Source of the DNA: Cardiocondyla obscurior
Lineage: Eukaryota; Arthropoda; Insecta; Hymenoptera; Formicidae
Length of the DNA: 64,000 nt
NCBI RefSeq assembly: GCF_019399895.1
Contig: NC_091881.1
Location: forward strand, 3,350,501-3,414,500
Reading direction: 5' to 3'
A program made the translations under genes and the position numbers. Of the stretch, positions 39,551 to 51,984 are shown in pieces (position 1 is the stretch's first letter; each line of letters starts with the position of its first letter). A model generated the notes under the pieces. The model had not been told where the DNA came from. It worked only from the letters and a program-made list of their open reading frames with translations, and made no database searches.

Positions 39551-42500
39551 CTTCCGCTCTTTAAACAGGATTGCGAGGGACATCTCGAAAAATAGCACGA
39601 AGTGGATAAATATCATTTCGTTTCACGCGAATATTGGAGTTGAAACGCATGACGTATAAAATTGCTTTCGGTGAAACATGTTATTTATCCTCGCCGAATA
39701 AACAATAAACTAAAAATCAGGAAATAAAGTATCCGAAATAATTTATTCGTAACGGCACATTTTAGATTAATTATTTTTACAAATTATATGAAACTTTCTT
39801 TTTTCTACGGAGTATTTGAGACGGAGCAGATGTATTATTTATGCTCGAGGAAACCAGGGATGGTGAAAAAAAAGAAACAAAAAAAAAAAAAAAGAATGTA
39901 GCAGGACGGTATTTTTCAGCTCGGAAAAGCGGAACACTTCCAGTTGTCTCAATTAAAATCCGCGGATTTTAAGCACAGTGTCTCCGTCGGGGTTCGCGTG
40001 TGCTCACACAAAAGCGACGACGTGGCACGGAAGTGAGCAGGTCGCGTGAAAATTTACTGAAATAGCCGTATTTCGGATCGCCGGGTACAATTATTCCGAC
40101 GACCGCGGTCCCGCAGTTTGCCTTGGCGAGTTTAACATAACACGCCGGTAACACGCTCGGTGTGATGCATTCGAATTGGCCGACGCGGTTTATTGACCCA
40201 TCGAGTTAAGTGCTCGGGCTGATTAGCGGAAGTTTCCAATACCGTATCTAGATTTGGCTGGCCACTAATAAGGGCGATCCAACGAGAAGGGAGGAGAGCC
40301 AGGGCGGCCGCGCGCCACCACGCGAGAGGGCCAGATAATAAGTTGCGAACACGTTAATCAACCCTCCGATTAATCTACTTTCGTTGATTAACACGTTTCG
40401 CTCTTCGTTCCCCTTCCGTCCTCCTCTGCATGATCTTTTGATCCAAATATTTAGCACGCGCGCGAAACTGTTTACCGCGAACACGCGGCTATGTGCTAAT
40501 TGACAAAACAATGAGTAATTTGGCGCTGATTTTATTGAAGCTTCGCAAAGCGATGTGTCGTGACGTTTAATCCCCGATGAGCGCAATTTTTTTGTAATTA
40601 AAATTTTTTTTTTCCCTCAATAAAACTTAGATATTTATATAAAGTTAATATATTTAATTTTAACGAAGTAACAAGTTGTCGTTGCCAAAGCGGTCATTTT
40701 GTTGACATCCAAGTGCATTCCGAGCAATTGACTTTGCACCGAGGAGCGACGAGCTAAAACTCTGAGGTCGGCTATAAATTTCTCACAATCTACACGCGCG
40801 GAGAGCACACGCGGGGAAAATGACGCGAAGGGCATGGGCGCATCGCTCAGTGGTTCTGCCGGCGTTCAAATGGATTTCGTCGTAATTTGAATAATTGTCA
40901 AATGCCGCGTGACGCTGCGCCGGATCGTTCGGCAACCTTGGTTGCACCTTCTTCGGGTGCCGCCTAATCTCTCCTCCAGCCGCTATCCCTCTCCGTCGTT
41001 CTCTCCTCTCGCGCGACGTGTTCCTCTTTCTCACCATTTCAAAATCAATTTGTCTTTCGCGCTGGCGCGTTCACATGGCACGACGGCGCCTCTCTATTCC
41101 CTTCAATTTGGCTTGTAAATGTCGTCTGAATATATTTCGGCACCCCACGAAAACCCACCCACCCCTCCGCCGTCCGCGCTGTTCGCTGTAACCATTTCTC
41201 TAAGCGGTGGGATAAGGGGAGACGAAGCCGCAACTGCGAAGCCGGAGGAGAGAACGCAGGATGTATTTCTATGTATCGACGCGAAAGAGAGAGCGAGAGA
41301 GAGAGGACGTTAAGGGCGTTACCATCCCTTGGGATTTCAATCTCGGCGAGCGGGCGAACAAGTGAACGAGATCTCGATGTAGAGCGCGTCTTCGGATTCT
41401 TCCGAAGGATCGCCCTAGGGTCGGTTCGGGGCCAACCACTTCCGCCGCGCGTAGCTCCCTTTATCGAAAGAGCGGAAGCTTCCTCGCCAAGGAAATTCAA
41501 AGCTCCGCGGTAGTTGAATATATTGTAATGAAAAGGATACGGGAAATTTGGATTGCGAATATTCGGATATGTGAATTCTAACAACGCTGTCAAAACTTTT
41601 CTTTCCTTCTAAATGCTATTTTCCACGGATTACCAGGTTTATAAAACGGCGAAATCGAATATGAAAATAAGTTGGGAGAATTATTATAACCAGTCGGGAT
41701 ATCCCGCAGAACTTTTAAAACGTGGAGAAATGTCGAAAGAAAAGTTTGTTTAAAATTTTAGAATTAAAAAAAAAAAAGGGAAAAAAAAGAAAAATTATTG
41801 TAATTTTTCAAGCTTTAAATTAGCATTATTATACTATATTAGCATTAATAAACGATAAATTATATTATAGAAAAGTCTCTTTAAAAAATTGATCGAGAAG
41901 ATTAATGACAATTTGAAAAACATAAGATAAAACTTTTTTTTTCTTTTTTTTTTAACAAATTTACCGACTAATTTAGTCATCCTAAAGGATCAATTAACGC
42001 TTCTTGTTGTATTACCTCCTAAGTACTTGAGGAAACTGCCACGGGCGACCCAGGAACCTCTTCGCGAGTCTGTATTATTACTCCGGCGAGCTTCTTCCTA
42101 ATAGAGCCGGAGAGCTCGAAGGAGAATGGCGTCATGTTCTTGCTAGGAAAGCGCTCTAGTCCATTGTTCTTCGTAGAAAGAACGTTTGACGTCTTTCGCA
42201 GAGAGAACAGAATGATTTAACTCCCCCGAGATTCTCCATCTATATACCAGAGGAGAACCGTTTATCGATAAAAGTTTGCGTTTGCTACTTTATATAATGA
42301 TTTATTACGAGCCATTTAATATTGTTAAATAGCCGAGAATATTGCAGGCGCACGATCCGATCCGTGTTCTCGCGACGATTAGTTTGCGTGGGCATGCATT
42401 CATCGGATAAGGCATCTATCTCAGCGGATTTAAGGGCGGATTTAATTATCGTTAAGATCTCCGGCCGCCGCCGTCCTCTCTTTCTCCGGTTATTAATTTC

Positions 42501-43864
42501 AATTACCGTCCGCCTGGATATTTTGTGCCCACTAAAATAGCTCTTTATTTTTCCGCAGCGTAATAAATTACATCTTCGTTATTTCCGTCCTGCGTTTCCG
42601 CTTAATGCGGACTAAACCTCATTCGTGGATTTTATTACGCGGCATCTCGGGCCTGTATTGTCCGAGAGCTTTCACTTCCTCGACTTCAGTGCCGTTGCGC
42701 TTCCTCGGTATACGTATCAACATTAAATATTCCGCGCAACAATGATGAAATATTAATAAAATTAAACGAGAGCACATCGGGCGATTTCTACCGGGGATCT
42801 AAGGATTATTAAATTGAATCCTAAAAATTTCACGTGGTAACTGGACTCGGAAGTAATTATAAATGAAGAGTTGAACGTGCACGATTTGGAAACGTTCGAA
42901 AAATAAAAATACTCGACTGACCTGTCCGTTTTCATTCGCCGGAGCAAGAACCGCGGAAGTTCGCCCACGTCGCTTTCGCATGTTGAAATAAATTGCCGCG
43001 CAGTAACTGGTGCACGTCGCATTCTGGCGTTCGAATTAGCTCTGCTCTTCCGCCTATCTCTCGGCCTCCCCGCCGTTATATTTCTCTTTCGCCCTTTTAC
43101 CCGGCGTCTTATCTCCGCGCTCTATTCTCGGCCCAAGAGAATGCAGATCACAGATTTTGGCTACTTTATATCGCCATTTAATCCATCCTCCCCCCCCTCT
43201 GACGTTCCACCGCAATGTTCTTCTCAACAAGGATAAGGCACCCTTGATTTCTCATTTTGCGCACACATATTTTAGCTTCTCACGTCCGTACGCGTTTGCT
43301 ATCTCGAAATTAACTGCGGCGGTGTATCTACGACGCGCGAAAGAATTAACTTCATAGATTTTTAACGGCCTTTATTTATTATTTTTTGTTAAGAGATTTC
43401 TTTTTGCTATAAAGTTATCAGTAATACGAGTATAATGAATAATTTGCTGATATAGTGTGCGATTTGAGAAGGATCTTACGTTTTTTTTTTTTTTTAATTT
43501 TTTGAATACCGAAAGAGCGAGTCTCTGATCGTTAATTGTCATGGTACGTCGCGCGATGGCAATCAATATGTCTTTGTCGTGATTGCATATCGCCGTTCAT
43601 CAATAAACGAAGGTAGAGAGTCGATTTGCGAGCAGGGATTGTTTCGGGATAGCAGCACGTGAGGACCGATCGAGAGAGACGAAACGAACGAGGCGATACC
43701 GCAAAAGCCGTTCGTCATTTCTCGGTAGTTCGGCGCCGTAACGTCGATCTCGTCAATCACGTGGCGGGCGCTCTTTTTTTTTTCCTCCCTACGGAAAACA
43801 GAGGAGCGGAATTTCCAACCCGGGCGGAAAAGTTTCGGCAGCTGCTCGCGAGTCGTGCTCGCAA

Positions 43865-43880
43865 GCGGCGGCGGCGGCGT
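43865..43880. repeat. GGC trinucleotide repeat
   Basis: About five GGC/GCG units inside a GC-rich patch. Confidence 0.8.
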
Positions 43881-44990
43881 CGCGACGCCTAGCGACTCGC
43901 GGTTCACTCGCTCGTTTTTCAAGATTGACGTGTTCGCCGCGTTCCGCTTTATCGCGGAAGCGTCGACGAGAAATTGTGAGCGTTGCACTTTGGACGCATC
44001 TGGTTTTCCGGAACAAAAAAAAAATAAAAAAAAAATAAAAAAAAACGACGGAAATGGACGATAACACTTCGCTATTTTCTTACTTTTTCGCGTTGTCCGA
44101 TGCATCAATGTTTAATTCCATTCGTGCGTTTTTGCGGAGAAAGGAACCTGTTACGTGACCAACCGACTTACGTCTTATAGTAATAATAAAATAGTTAAAA
44201 TAAAATAATAATTATATACCTGAAGTGGTAGGTGGCATAAAAACGAATCGGAGTTGTACGGTTAGAAAAACATATGCATTATAAATTATACATTTATTCA
44301 TTCGACGTCCGCGCGTACCAATCTTATCCAATATTACTTGATGGCAGGGCGCTTGGCACTTCCTCGCGTCGCTCCACGTGCTCCTTTCCCTTTTCGTTCC
44401 CGAAGGATTCCGCCCCGGAATGACGATAAACGTCTTTTCTCTCCCTTCGCTGTTTACGCGATATCACACAGAGGCTGATCGATCGAGCCTGGCGCCAGAA
44501 GGACGCGACGCGGATCAAACGAACCGGAGGAGAAGGGTAACCGCGCGCTTTAATCCCGGCCGCTGGGTGCTTTTACCTCCGGGTCCGCGTAAAGGTCGGC
44601 CGGATCATCCTCCCCCGAATGGATGAACAATCCCGCGCGACATCGTAAAGGCCACGATAGCGAGTGTGTCGTCGCGCTGCGTTAATTTTACGTTGCCGGT
44701 CTTATATCAAGAGCACTCTTAATCCTCCGCAGCCCTGTGTCAAGGTGAACTCGGCTAGATTTATGATACGACACGCCGCATGCGGAAATACGAAATAACG
44801 AACGATATAATAAGTGATAAACTTTGTGAGCGCGACGCGCCGTGGCTGTACTAAAATAGATTATCCCGCGGTCTAGGCGACACTTATCCGGTTTATTGCC
44901 GCGAAACTAGATTTCGAGCTCTACTTAAAATTGCTTTTAATCGATTGCCCAATTTCATTGATAAAGCTTAATCATCGAGAAGCACTTAGC

Positions 44991-45008
44991 GGCGCGCGCG
45001 CGCGCGGC
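44991..45008. repeat. GC dinucleotide repeat
   Basis: Alternating GC run of about 16 nt, a Z-DNA-prone simple repeat. Confidence 0.85.
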
Positions 45009-45614
45009 GTTTTACTAGAGTGCACACTCGTACGCGTTTTTATATACGTATGTGCACACGGGATTATGGTATTTCAACGAATGAATGATCGGGGGAGGCC
45101 CGCACAATGAGCGCGATCGAATGCTCCGGCGGTGTTTTTTTTTCTTTTTTCTCTTTTTTTTTTTTTTCTCTACCTCCAAATAGCTTGACGAAGTACAACG
45201 CGAAATTGAAATGGACATATTGCAGCCGCGCCGCTCTAAATCATGCGTTGTATCTCCGGGCCGTAGGTTATACGCTCGAATAAAAGAAGCTCGGATTTCG
45301 TCAGCGGAGAAAAAAAAAATTCCAGATTCCAACGCCGTGAAATATTCCGTACATTGCGCGGCGGAATAAAACCTCGATGCGCTTTGTGTAATTTATTTTA
45401 TTGTACTCGCGCGTGTGCGTGCGCCGCCACAAACGGACGGTACAAGTTATTTATCTGTGCTGTTAGTTAAAAATTCGAATTTGATATAGACGCGATATTT
45501 TTCCGCGCGGGAAGGATACGCCGAAAATCCAGCCGATACCCGCGATCGCGCCGCGGTCGTACTAGACACCGCGCCGACCATCGATCCCTTTTTTTTTTTT
45601 CCTCTATTTGCCTA

Positions 45615-45629
45615 GGTGTGTGTGTGTGT
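45615..45629. repeat. Short TG microsatellite
   Basis: About seven TG units. Confidence 0.85.
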
Positions 45630-47881
45630 TTTTATCTCGTAATCCTCTTACACACGCGAATGCACGGCACATTAAATCACTCGCCACACGGCGGCTCAGC
45701 ATTCCCCTGCTGAAAGCACGAGCGTTACACAGCGCGTGCTACGACAATGGAACCCTTGCGTGTGCACGTGCGTGTACGTACGTTTAGTTGGAGGATGCGG
45801 TATATTTCAAAAATCGATTTGCATTCGTGCGTAACGATCCGGATTGTCAAATCCGCATCGCGCCGACGCAAAGCTCTTTCGAACAGATCATCCGTCGACC
45901 GGTAAGCGCCGAAAGAGATTTCTTTATCTTATCGTGCAAAAAATTGGCTAGGAATTTTTGCGAGGCGATCTTTTTTCTTTTTTTTTTTTTAACAGAAATG
46001 AAAGAGAAATAACTGGGTTAAAAATAGTAAAAATGTTGAAAATTTTGAAACTCTAAGAAATTATGTATTTGTCGCGCTCAAAAGTTGGAAAACGTGACTC
46101 AATCAAATTTTTTAATTTTTTTTTTAATAACGTCTCTCGTTACGAAAAATTGTTTTTAGCGTAGAATCAGGTTTGACTCGTCTCCATCGTAGAAACAAAC
46201 TGTTTCTTGAAAAAAAAAGAAAAGAGAATATTACTGGTTATCTACGCATCTCTCTGACCGTTCCAGACGTCTCTCTGTCGTTATATTCGGTCCGTCTCTA
46301 CTTCTGAAGGTTTATTTCTTCCCTTGCTCGCGAGACCAAGGTTTAAGGGCTTCCGCAATCCGAATGGGGCGAGAGATCGAACCCTCGGGGTTAGAAGGAT
46401 CGTCGGAAAGAATACGCTTTATCGCTTTGCCGTTCGTGAATCACGCGACTGGCTCTCGTCGACGCGAGAAGAGAAATTCGAGGTCTCGAGCGGCCGACCT
46501 GCCGCTCGCTTTTTGCCCATTATACTTCCGCTGTTAATGATCTGCTTCCGCTGTGAATTATTATGATATCGAATCGTGTCGCTCTATAACGGTCACTTAA
46601 GTTTTATCACCATCCCTTAGTGACGCCGATCCCATTTAATGATAGCGCTAATCGCGGGAGGTTAACAGGGGTTACGGGTATACCGCCGGGGTAAACCGCC
46701 GAGGAATTAACCGGTATTACTTAGATGGGCATTAGTGTATAAATTATTGTACAACAGTTTAACCTTTGCTTCTAAGGAAAAGTTAACGGAGCTTAACAGC
46801 TGTGTAAATAATTAGAAATAATATATTTCATCGATAGGCCAGGCGAAGGGATTCGCGATAATCGATTAAAAAGAATATACACTTCCTACAAATATAACGT
46901 ACAACAGTTACGAGTTTAAAAAAAATTTAGAATTTGCTCTTCGCCACTGATATAATATTTAATATTAAAAGTCACGACGCAGATTCAATATTGAAGTTAA
47001 ATTTTCAATTCTATTGTGCACCACTGCGCTTTGTTTACATCTGTCGATCTGTTCAAATTAACGATCTCGCAAATATCAGTTTCCTTTTCAGTGCATTTAT
47101 CTGTGTGTTAAAATCAATAGCTGTGTTCATGATTGAGCCTGCCATTTCGAGTTATTTTTATTTCTCAAGTCTGGTAATTCAATTGTCCATGGTATCGGTC
47201 GGGTGGCGTTTATTCCCCATATTCTACGAAAAAACGAAACGTACCGGACGGCAAATTTTGCTCGGTCCGCCGAATGTTCAGCTTCGGCCGGTCGGTGGAT
47301 GCACTGGAAAAGCGGTCGGGCCGATTTATCGCCGCGGGCGAAGCCATGAGAAAACAGAAACAATGAAATTTCAACTAAGCTCACCCGGCTGGTCTGATGG
47401 GAGGCAAACGGGTGGGAAGAGAGAAAAAGAGAGAGAGAAAGGTCTCGACCGACGAGGTGGACCAGAGTTCGGCGCGGATACCTCGGAGATCTCGCCGGAC
47501 GCTTCCGAGGGTCCGGCAGAAAAATGATAAATGTGCGGGCGCGGTCGTAACAAGCCCTCTCGAGGCGAACCCCACTTTTTAATTGCTTCATTCCTTCCTT
47601 TTTCCTCGCGCGGCTCCTCACCGGCACGGAGCGAAGGGTGAACGGGACGGAAACGGAAAGTGGGCGAGATTTATCGTGTCATTGTTTATCCGCTCTCGCG
47701 AACGCGCCGCTGCTCCCGAGCGGATTGCAAGTGACGTCGGGTATACGTACGATCCCATCGCGAGCGCACCATTCCCGGAGTTTTCGAGCTTTTCTCCCAA
47801 TCGAGCCGGCCGTGTAACACCGCGATACCGCAGGAGTTCCTTTCACGCTGCGGATCCAGGCACGGTACCGCTTCACGGTAC

Positions 47882-47914
47882 TCGCTGAGAATCTCGTTGC
47901 GAGATTCTCAGCGA
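47882..47914. repeat. Perfect 15-bp inverted repeat with 3-nt loop
   Basis: TCGCTGAGAATCTCG, loop TTG, then the exact 15-nt reverse complement. This is the strongest hairpin in the window. It lies at the edge of a GC-rich patch and is not part of a recognised gene or transposon end. On either strand the RNA would fold into the same stable stem, with a loop too short for a normal microRNA precursor. Confidence 0.9.
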
Positions 47915-49515
47915 CGTTAAATAATCGAGAATTTAAAGGGCATGTGTCGTATTTCGAAATAGATCCCAGTCCACTGCCTTGCTAACTTATCACGGCAAAT
48001 TGCGGTCAATAGGAAGGAAAATTGTAATATAATGACTCGCGCAAATTTTTCAAATAATAATAAGGCATGTTTATTTTGTTCATTACATTGGCGAAAGAGA
48101 AAATAATTTTATTCCACGTACTTTGATACGTGCAATATGTTGAATTAAAAATATACGGAATGCATAATTGTGCGGATAATTAAAGTACGGTTTCTCTTGA
48201 GAGAAATGTAGCGAATGCAATTGCCGTGTTATTTCTCTTTGAAGCGATGGCGATGTACGAGGTGCGTACAAAGGCCAACGGAAGCGCGGGTAGATGTCAA
48301 TGTCTATGTAAGGCACATCTGATAAGGTAACTCGACGACCCATTAAGACATTGTATTCGCCTAGCGCACGTCTCGAATGCAACGTGCATCAAAGATATTT
48401 GATATTACAAAGCGCGGCACGTGGAAAACGGTGAAACACTTCGCTAGATTATTATGACGCGTTGCGCAGAGCTCCGTTTGAAGAAAAAACAGCAGCTTCT
48501 TCGACGCGACTCTCGCACAAAAACGTTTCTTAAATGTGCGACGACGAGCGTTACAATAGGTTGCATTTAGCGTGTAAAGATGCGACGAGAATGGCAGCCA
48601 ATACCCGGCGAGTGTCGATAGTATCGTTAATTGTCACTGTAGATGTCTCGGCGGAACTCGTAGCAGCAATTAGACATCCTGATCGACTCGAGTATTCCAA
48701 TTGTACCGAATCGAGTAATCTGATGATGCAACTTCGACGCGCTTATCCGAAAACGGGCACGAGCAGTTGAGTGCAGACAATAGGAGGAATTGAAGCGCAT
48801 TCGAAAGGAGACACTCCGTCCGTTATACTTTGAGGATTAACTCCGCTAATTACCCTCTGATTAGCGATTATCTAAACGGTTTCTATAAATTGGATCGTTC
48901 TTGGAAAAAAAAAAGAGTTAATTTTGCTATTTGTGATTCGTATCAATTGACATTAAAAAGAAATTTAAAGTTAGGAGATAAAAATAATTGTTATTTGTGC
49001 TAATCTAATTTGTATAATATTGATTGAACAAAAAAGGGACATTTTTACGTATAAAAAAAAAATAGTTACAATTTAGAGTCGTTAATTATATTTATATCGT
49101 TGCATAGAATTAATAAAATAAAGTATAAGTTATAAATGCGAGACCTCGCATATTTATTGAAAGTTACTTTGTAAGTCTTATCTTGAATTTATATTTATCA
49201 AAACGATATCTCGATTTTACTGGCATCGGTGTGCTCGATATTATTTTTAGAAAAAATTCAATAATAGAAACTTCTTTTTAATCAATCGGACTAATACGAC
49301 ACGTGATATGTTTTATTACTTAATTTTGATAAAAAAATAGAATTCTATTTTTAATTCGCTTAAACAATTTAATTACAATTTATCGATACACTTCAACCAG
49401 TGCGATTTAATTTTTGGACATTAAAAGTTATTTTGCATGCAAAGTTTTACATAAACTTCATTTGATTAAAATACAGATATTGGTTGATTGCAAATAGCGG
49501 ATTGACCAAACTCAC

Positions 49516-49632
49516 GCTTTGATGTTTCCTACGTTCGTGGTTCAACCATTCCTTAGATCTGGTTGCACCGAGAATTTGGGTTAGCGAACCCAAATTTAGC
49601 AGTTCGTAGTTCTTTTCTAGATTATAGGACAC
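49516..49632 (-). CDS. Candidate minus-strand exon with tandem acceptor
   Basis: On the minus strand a long pyrimidine tract ends TATGTTCTAG then GTAG, giving two acceptors 4 nt apart (exon start 49636 or 49632). The exon ends CAAAGC|GTGAGTTTGG, a strong donor. From the second acceptor the exon is exactly 117 nt and one frame is open for 39 codons; it includes YNLEKNYELLNLGSL and KEWLNHERRKHQS. From the first acceptor all three frames contain stops, so the exon would be non-coding or untranslated. I recognise no protein family. Its end phase (0) does not fit directly onto the Ig exon at 2285, which needs phase 1. The exon contains a perfect 10-bp hairpin (49573-49596), so an RNA role is also possible. 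Confidence 0.42.
49573..49596. repeat. Perfect 10-bp inverted repeat inside the candidate exon
   Basis: AATTTGGGTT, loop AGCG, AACCCAAATT. It sits in the middle of the minus-strand candidate exon and would be a stem-loop in its RNA. Confidence 0.85.
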
Positions 49633-50189
49633 CTACCTAGAACATAAAAAAGAGAAACACAGATTAAGTTAAATGTAATTATTTCAATCAGATTTACAGA
49701 GGCAAAATTAAACTTATTGAAATTCGTATTTTGATTCGACAGTTTAAAATACATTATATGTACATAGATTTGTGTTAGACATTAACTTAATTATTTTATA
49801 TCTGACATCTTTCTTCCTTATCGCGCAATCTGCCAAGTTTTCATAGAAAAGAAAATTGTTAGCATCGTTCATCGCTACTGATCTGGAATATTGGTGGACA
49901 GGCGTTTCCAATTAGCGGGCCGAGTTGCCGGTAAACGTTCCCGCACGGTGTTCGCCGGCGCGCAATTAGGGATACCAGTAGTAGTCCCGGCGATAGTCCG
50001 ACTCGTGCGGGTAATCCGATGATGTTAAGGCCCGATACATTATCAAGCTGGACCGCCACACGTATACATGTCGCGAATCGAGTCAGCGGGCTCGCTGACG
50101 GAATCGTATACGGTGACGAACGGTTCCGGGATAACTAACGGTTTCTCTTCTCCTCACGCCCCTCGTTGACGACCTGTTTCCTGTGGCAG

Positions 50190-50417
50190 ACGCACAAGGA
50201 CCTTCACGGACGACGGGACCGTTCCGCGGAACCGCCCACGACAAGGCGCGTTTCGGGCACCACCGACGTCGCGTTTCAGCATCGTGAAAGCCCCCCGCCA
50301 GGCCTCACCTCGTGTTGCCGTCGTAACAAGCGCCTCCATTAACGGTACGTTAGATGTGACACGTCGGCCGAATTTCCCGGGCAACCTCCCGCAGCTCGCG
50401 GTGCGTTTGTGCTGCAT
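50190..50417. other. GC-rich patch with splice signals on both strands
   Basis: Plus strand: an acceptor CCTGTTTCCTGTGGCAG and a donor TTAACG|GTACGT bound 50190-50344, with one open frame (SRFSIVKAPRQASPRVAVV is part of it). The GTACGT donor is the same type used by the non-coding RNA 2 kb downstream. Minus strand: an ATG at 50417 opens 36 codons (MQHKRTASCGRLPGKFGRR at the start) up to a donor ACACGAG|GTGAGG at 50309, ending in phase 1, which is compatible with the Ig exon at 2285. The minus-strand peptide has no signal sequence. Neither strand shows a family motif, so I cannot say which, if either, is used. Confidence 0.2.
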
Positions 50418-51549
50418 CTTAGTCGCTCGGTTGCTAATCGTCAGCTGTGGTCTTTGGTAAAAAGGAAAAAAAAAAAAATATTAAGCGGACGGTAGCGATC
50501 TCAATGTCTTCGTCAGGTCTCATTTCGTTGAAAATTTTATTTAAATAGGAAAAAAAAAGATTAAACAAATTTTCGAATGACTTTTTATATCATCTCCTCG
50601 TGAATCAGCTCATGAAAATGGCACCGTAAACTGTGCCGGTTATCGCGATGTAAAAACGCAATTTACAGCATCGCAAAAGTGGAGTTCGAAGTTTTATTTT
50701 AAGTACCGATAGCAATCGAGTCATGACGCGCGACGTATGACACAATAAAATAGCCTTTATAAACGCCCTTTATTACGATTATCTATAAATCGACGCGTTG
50801 GAAAAAAAAAAGAAAGAAAAAAGAAATTCTTATCGCCCAGTGCTCAGTGGACTTTAAGCCGCTACAAATTATATTGCTAACACGGGACCGTCAGAACTTT
50901 CCTATATGATAATCCGTATATACAGCACGAGAGAGTCTCGTGCAATTAAAGCTTCTAAAAAAAAAAATAATAATAAAATAAAAAAGTCGCTCCGAGTCAA
51001 GCCTTTTAATCGTGCCTTTTTCGCAGATATTTTTGACACGTCGCGCGTCGTGATGCTGCAACGATCCGCGGTAAATCTCGAGGTACCCGATATACATATC
51101 CGCCTACGAGTAACACGTATGCATCGCGGTGGTTCTCCGACTGGCGTACAAACCGCACCGGACAAAGTCAATACAGACTAACAGCACGATATACTCGCAC
51201 GTAGACAGGCAGATGCAATCGCATTACGCCCGCACGCATATATACAACGCGTTCTAAACCGTATACCCACGTACATACTTAAATGAAGAAAGAGATGCAG
51301 CGGGTTCTCGTACACTCGCGTATGGTTGCCAAAGCATAAACGCACCGTCCCGTTAACGCGGCTAAGCGAAGTAGATAAAGACACGGCCAGACCGCCGAAA
51401 CCGCATGAGCGGCATCGCTATTAACTTAATTGAACCTATCCCAAAAGACAGATTCTACTTTAAGAGATAACCCCAAAAAGGTTGATATATTTTCAGCAAG
51501 CTCCGAGATAGAATTTGTACAAAGAGTATTTCGGTAATCATTAGCCATT

Positions 51550-51626
51550 TATATTTATTTATTTATTTAATTAATTTTATTTTATATTTATTTTTTATTT
51601 TATTTTATTTTATTTTATTTTTTATT
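51550..51626. repeat. AT-rich TTTAT/TTTTA microsatellite
   Basis: Mixed TTTA and TTTTA units over about 75 nt. Confidence 0.85.
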
Positions 51627-51910
51627 AGACATTGCAAAACGCGTCTCAATCGCTTTTGCTTCTTCTACGTTAAAGAAAATTTTACGTATACTAATAATAT
51701 TTAGCAATGAACCGTAGATGTAACTTGTATGGAATTTTAAATAATTTTTATTTTGTGGTAAATATAATTTAAAATTTATTTATATATTAATTATGTTCAT
51801 CGCTTTAGTTTGATACTGTAAAATACAAATCATTAATATAGTCAACAAGTATCGCAACGGATACGCTAATTACAAATTCGTCATACATTAAAGTTAAAAC
51901 TCGAATTAAT

Positions 51911-51952
51911 ATTCGAAATAATATTTGAAATAATATTCGAAATAGTATTCGA
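51911..51952. repeat. 12-nt tandem repeat (about 3.5 copies)
   Basis: Units ATTCGAAATAAT, ATTTGAAATAAT, ATTCGAAATAGT and a partial ATTCGAC. The array ends next to the TATA-like box of the spliced RNA, so it may form part of the proximal promoter. Confidence 0.8.
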
Positions 51953-51954
51953 CT

Positions 51955-51960
51955 TATAAA
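51955..51960 (+). promoter_or_regulatory. TATA-like box upstream of the spliced RNA
   Basis: TATAAA lies directly after the 12-nt repeat array and switches into GC-rich sequence. A start near 51985-51992 would give a first exon of about 90-97 nt ending at the donor at 52082. The motif is short and the surroundings are AT-rich, so this rests mostly on its position. If exon 1 has an upstream acceptor instead, the promoter is elsewhere. Confidence 0.3.
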
Positions 51961-51984
51961 TTGTTTTTCGCGCGAGGCAGGCCT

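Larger units (their letters stand above)
31756..49515. other. Long non-coding stretch
   Basis: No gene can be supported over about 17.8 kb. A plus-strand frame at 32469-32813 is open for 115 codons but has no ATG and no convincing splice ends. Other content: GC-rich chance frames at about 41.0-41.6, 43.6-44.1 and 47.1-47.9 kb, an AT-rich core at about 35.1-35.9 kb, several microsatellites, and a strong hairpin at 47882-47914. Isolated donor-like sites on the minus strand at about 33156, 34173 and 44164 lack matching coding intervals. Confidence 0.45.
50418..51954. other. Non-coding stretch upstream of the spliced RNA
   Basis: No gene seen. It is AT-rich with A runs, a TTTTA-type microsatellite and a short 12-nt tandem repeat immediately before the TATA-like box. 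An 8-bp inverted repeat (GCACGAGA, GAG, TCTCGTGC) lies at 50925-50943. Confidence 0.45.

Noticed and set aside
40841..40872. tRNA-like A-box (GCTCAGTGG) followed by a B-box-like GTTCAAAT
   Set aside because: The two boxes are only about 20 nt apart and no cloverleaf or acceptor stem can be built.
44164..44230. Minus-strand donor AGAC|GTAAGT
   Set aside because: Upstream sequence is AT-rich, closed in all frames, with no good acceptor pairing.
46365..46400. GGTTCGATC-like string on the minus strand suggesting a tRNA T-arm
   Set aside because: No A-box or acceptor stem at the right distance; the stem is weak.
47127..47627. 166-codon minus-strand frame with a strong acceptor inside a TC-rich tract (exon start near 47388)
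   Set aside because: The only nearby donor would make a 9-nt exon; as a terminal exon it has no recognised protein and a long antisense frame overlaps it.
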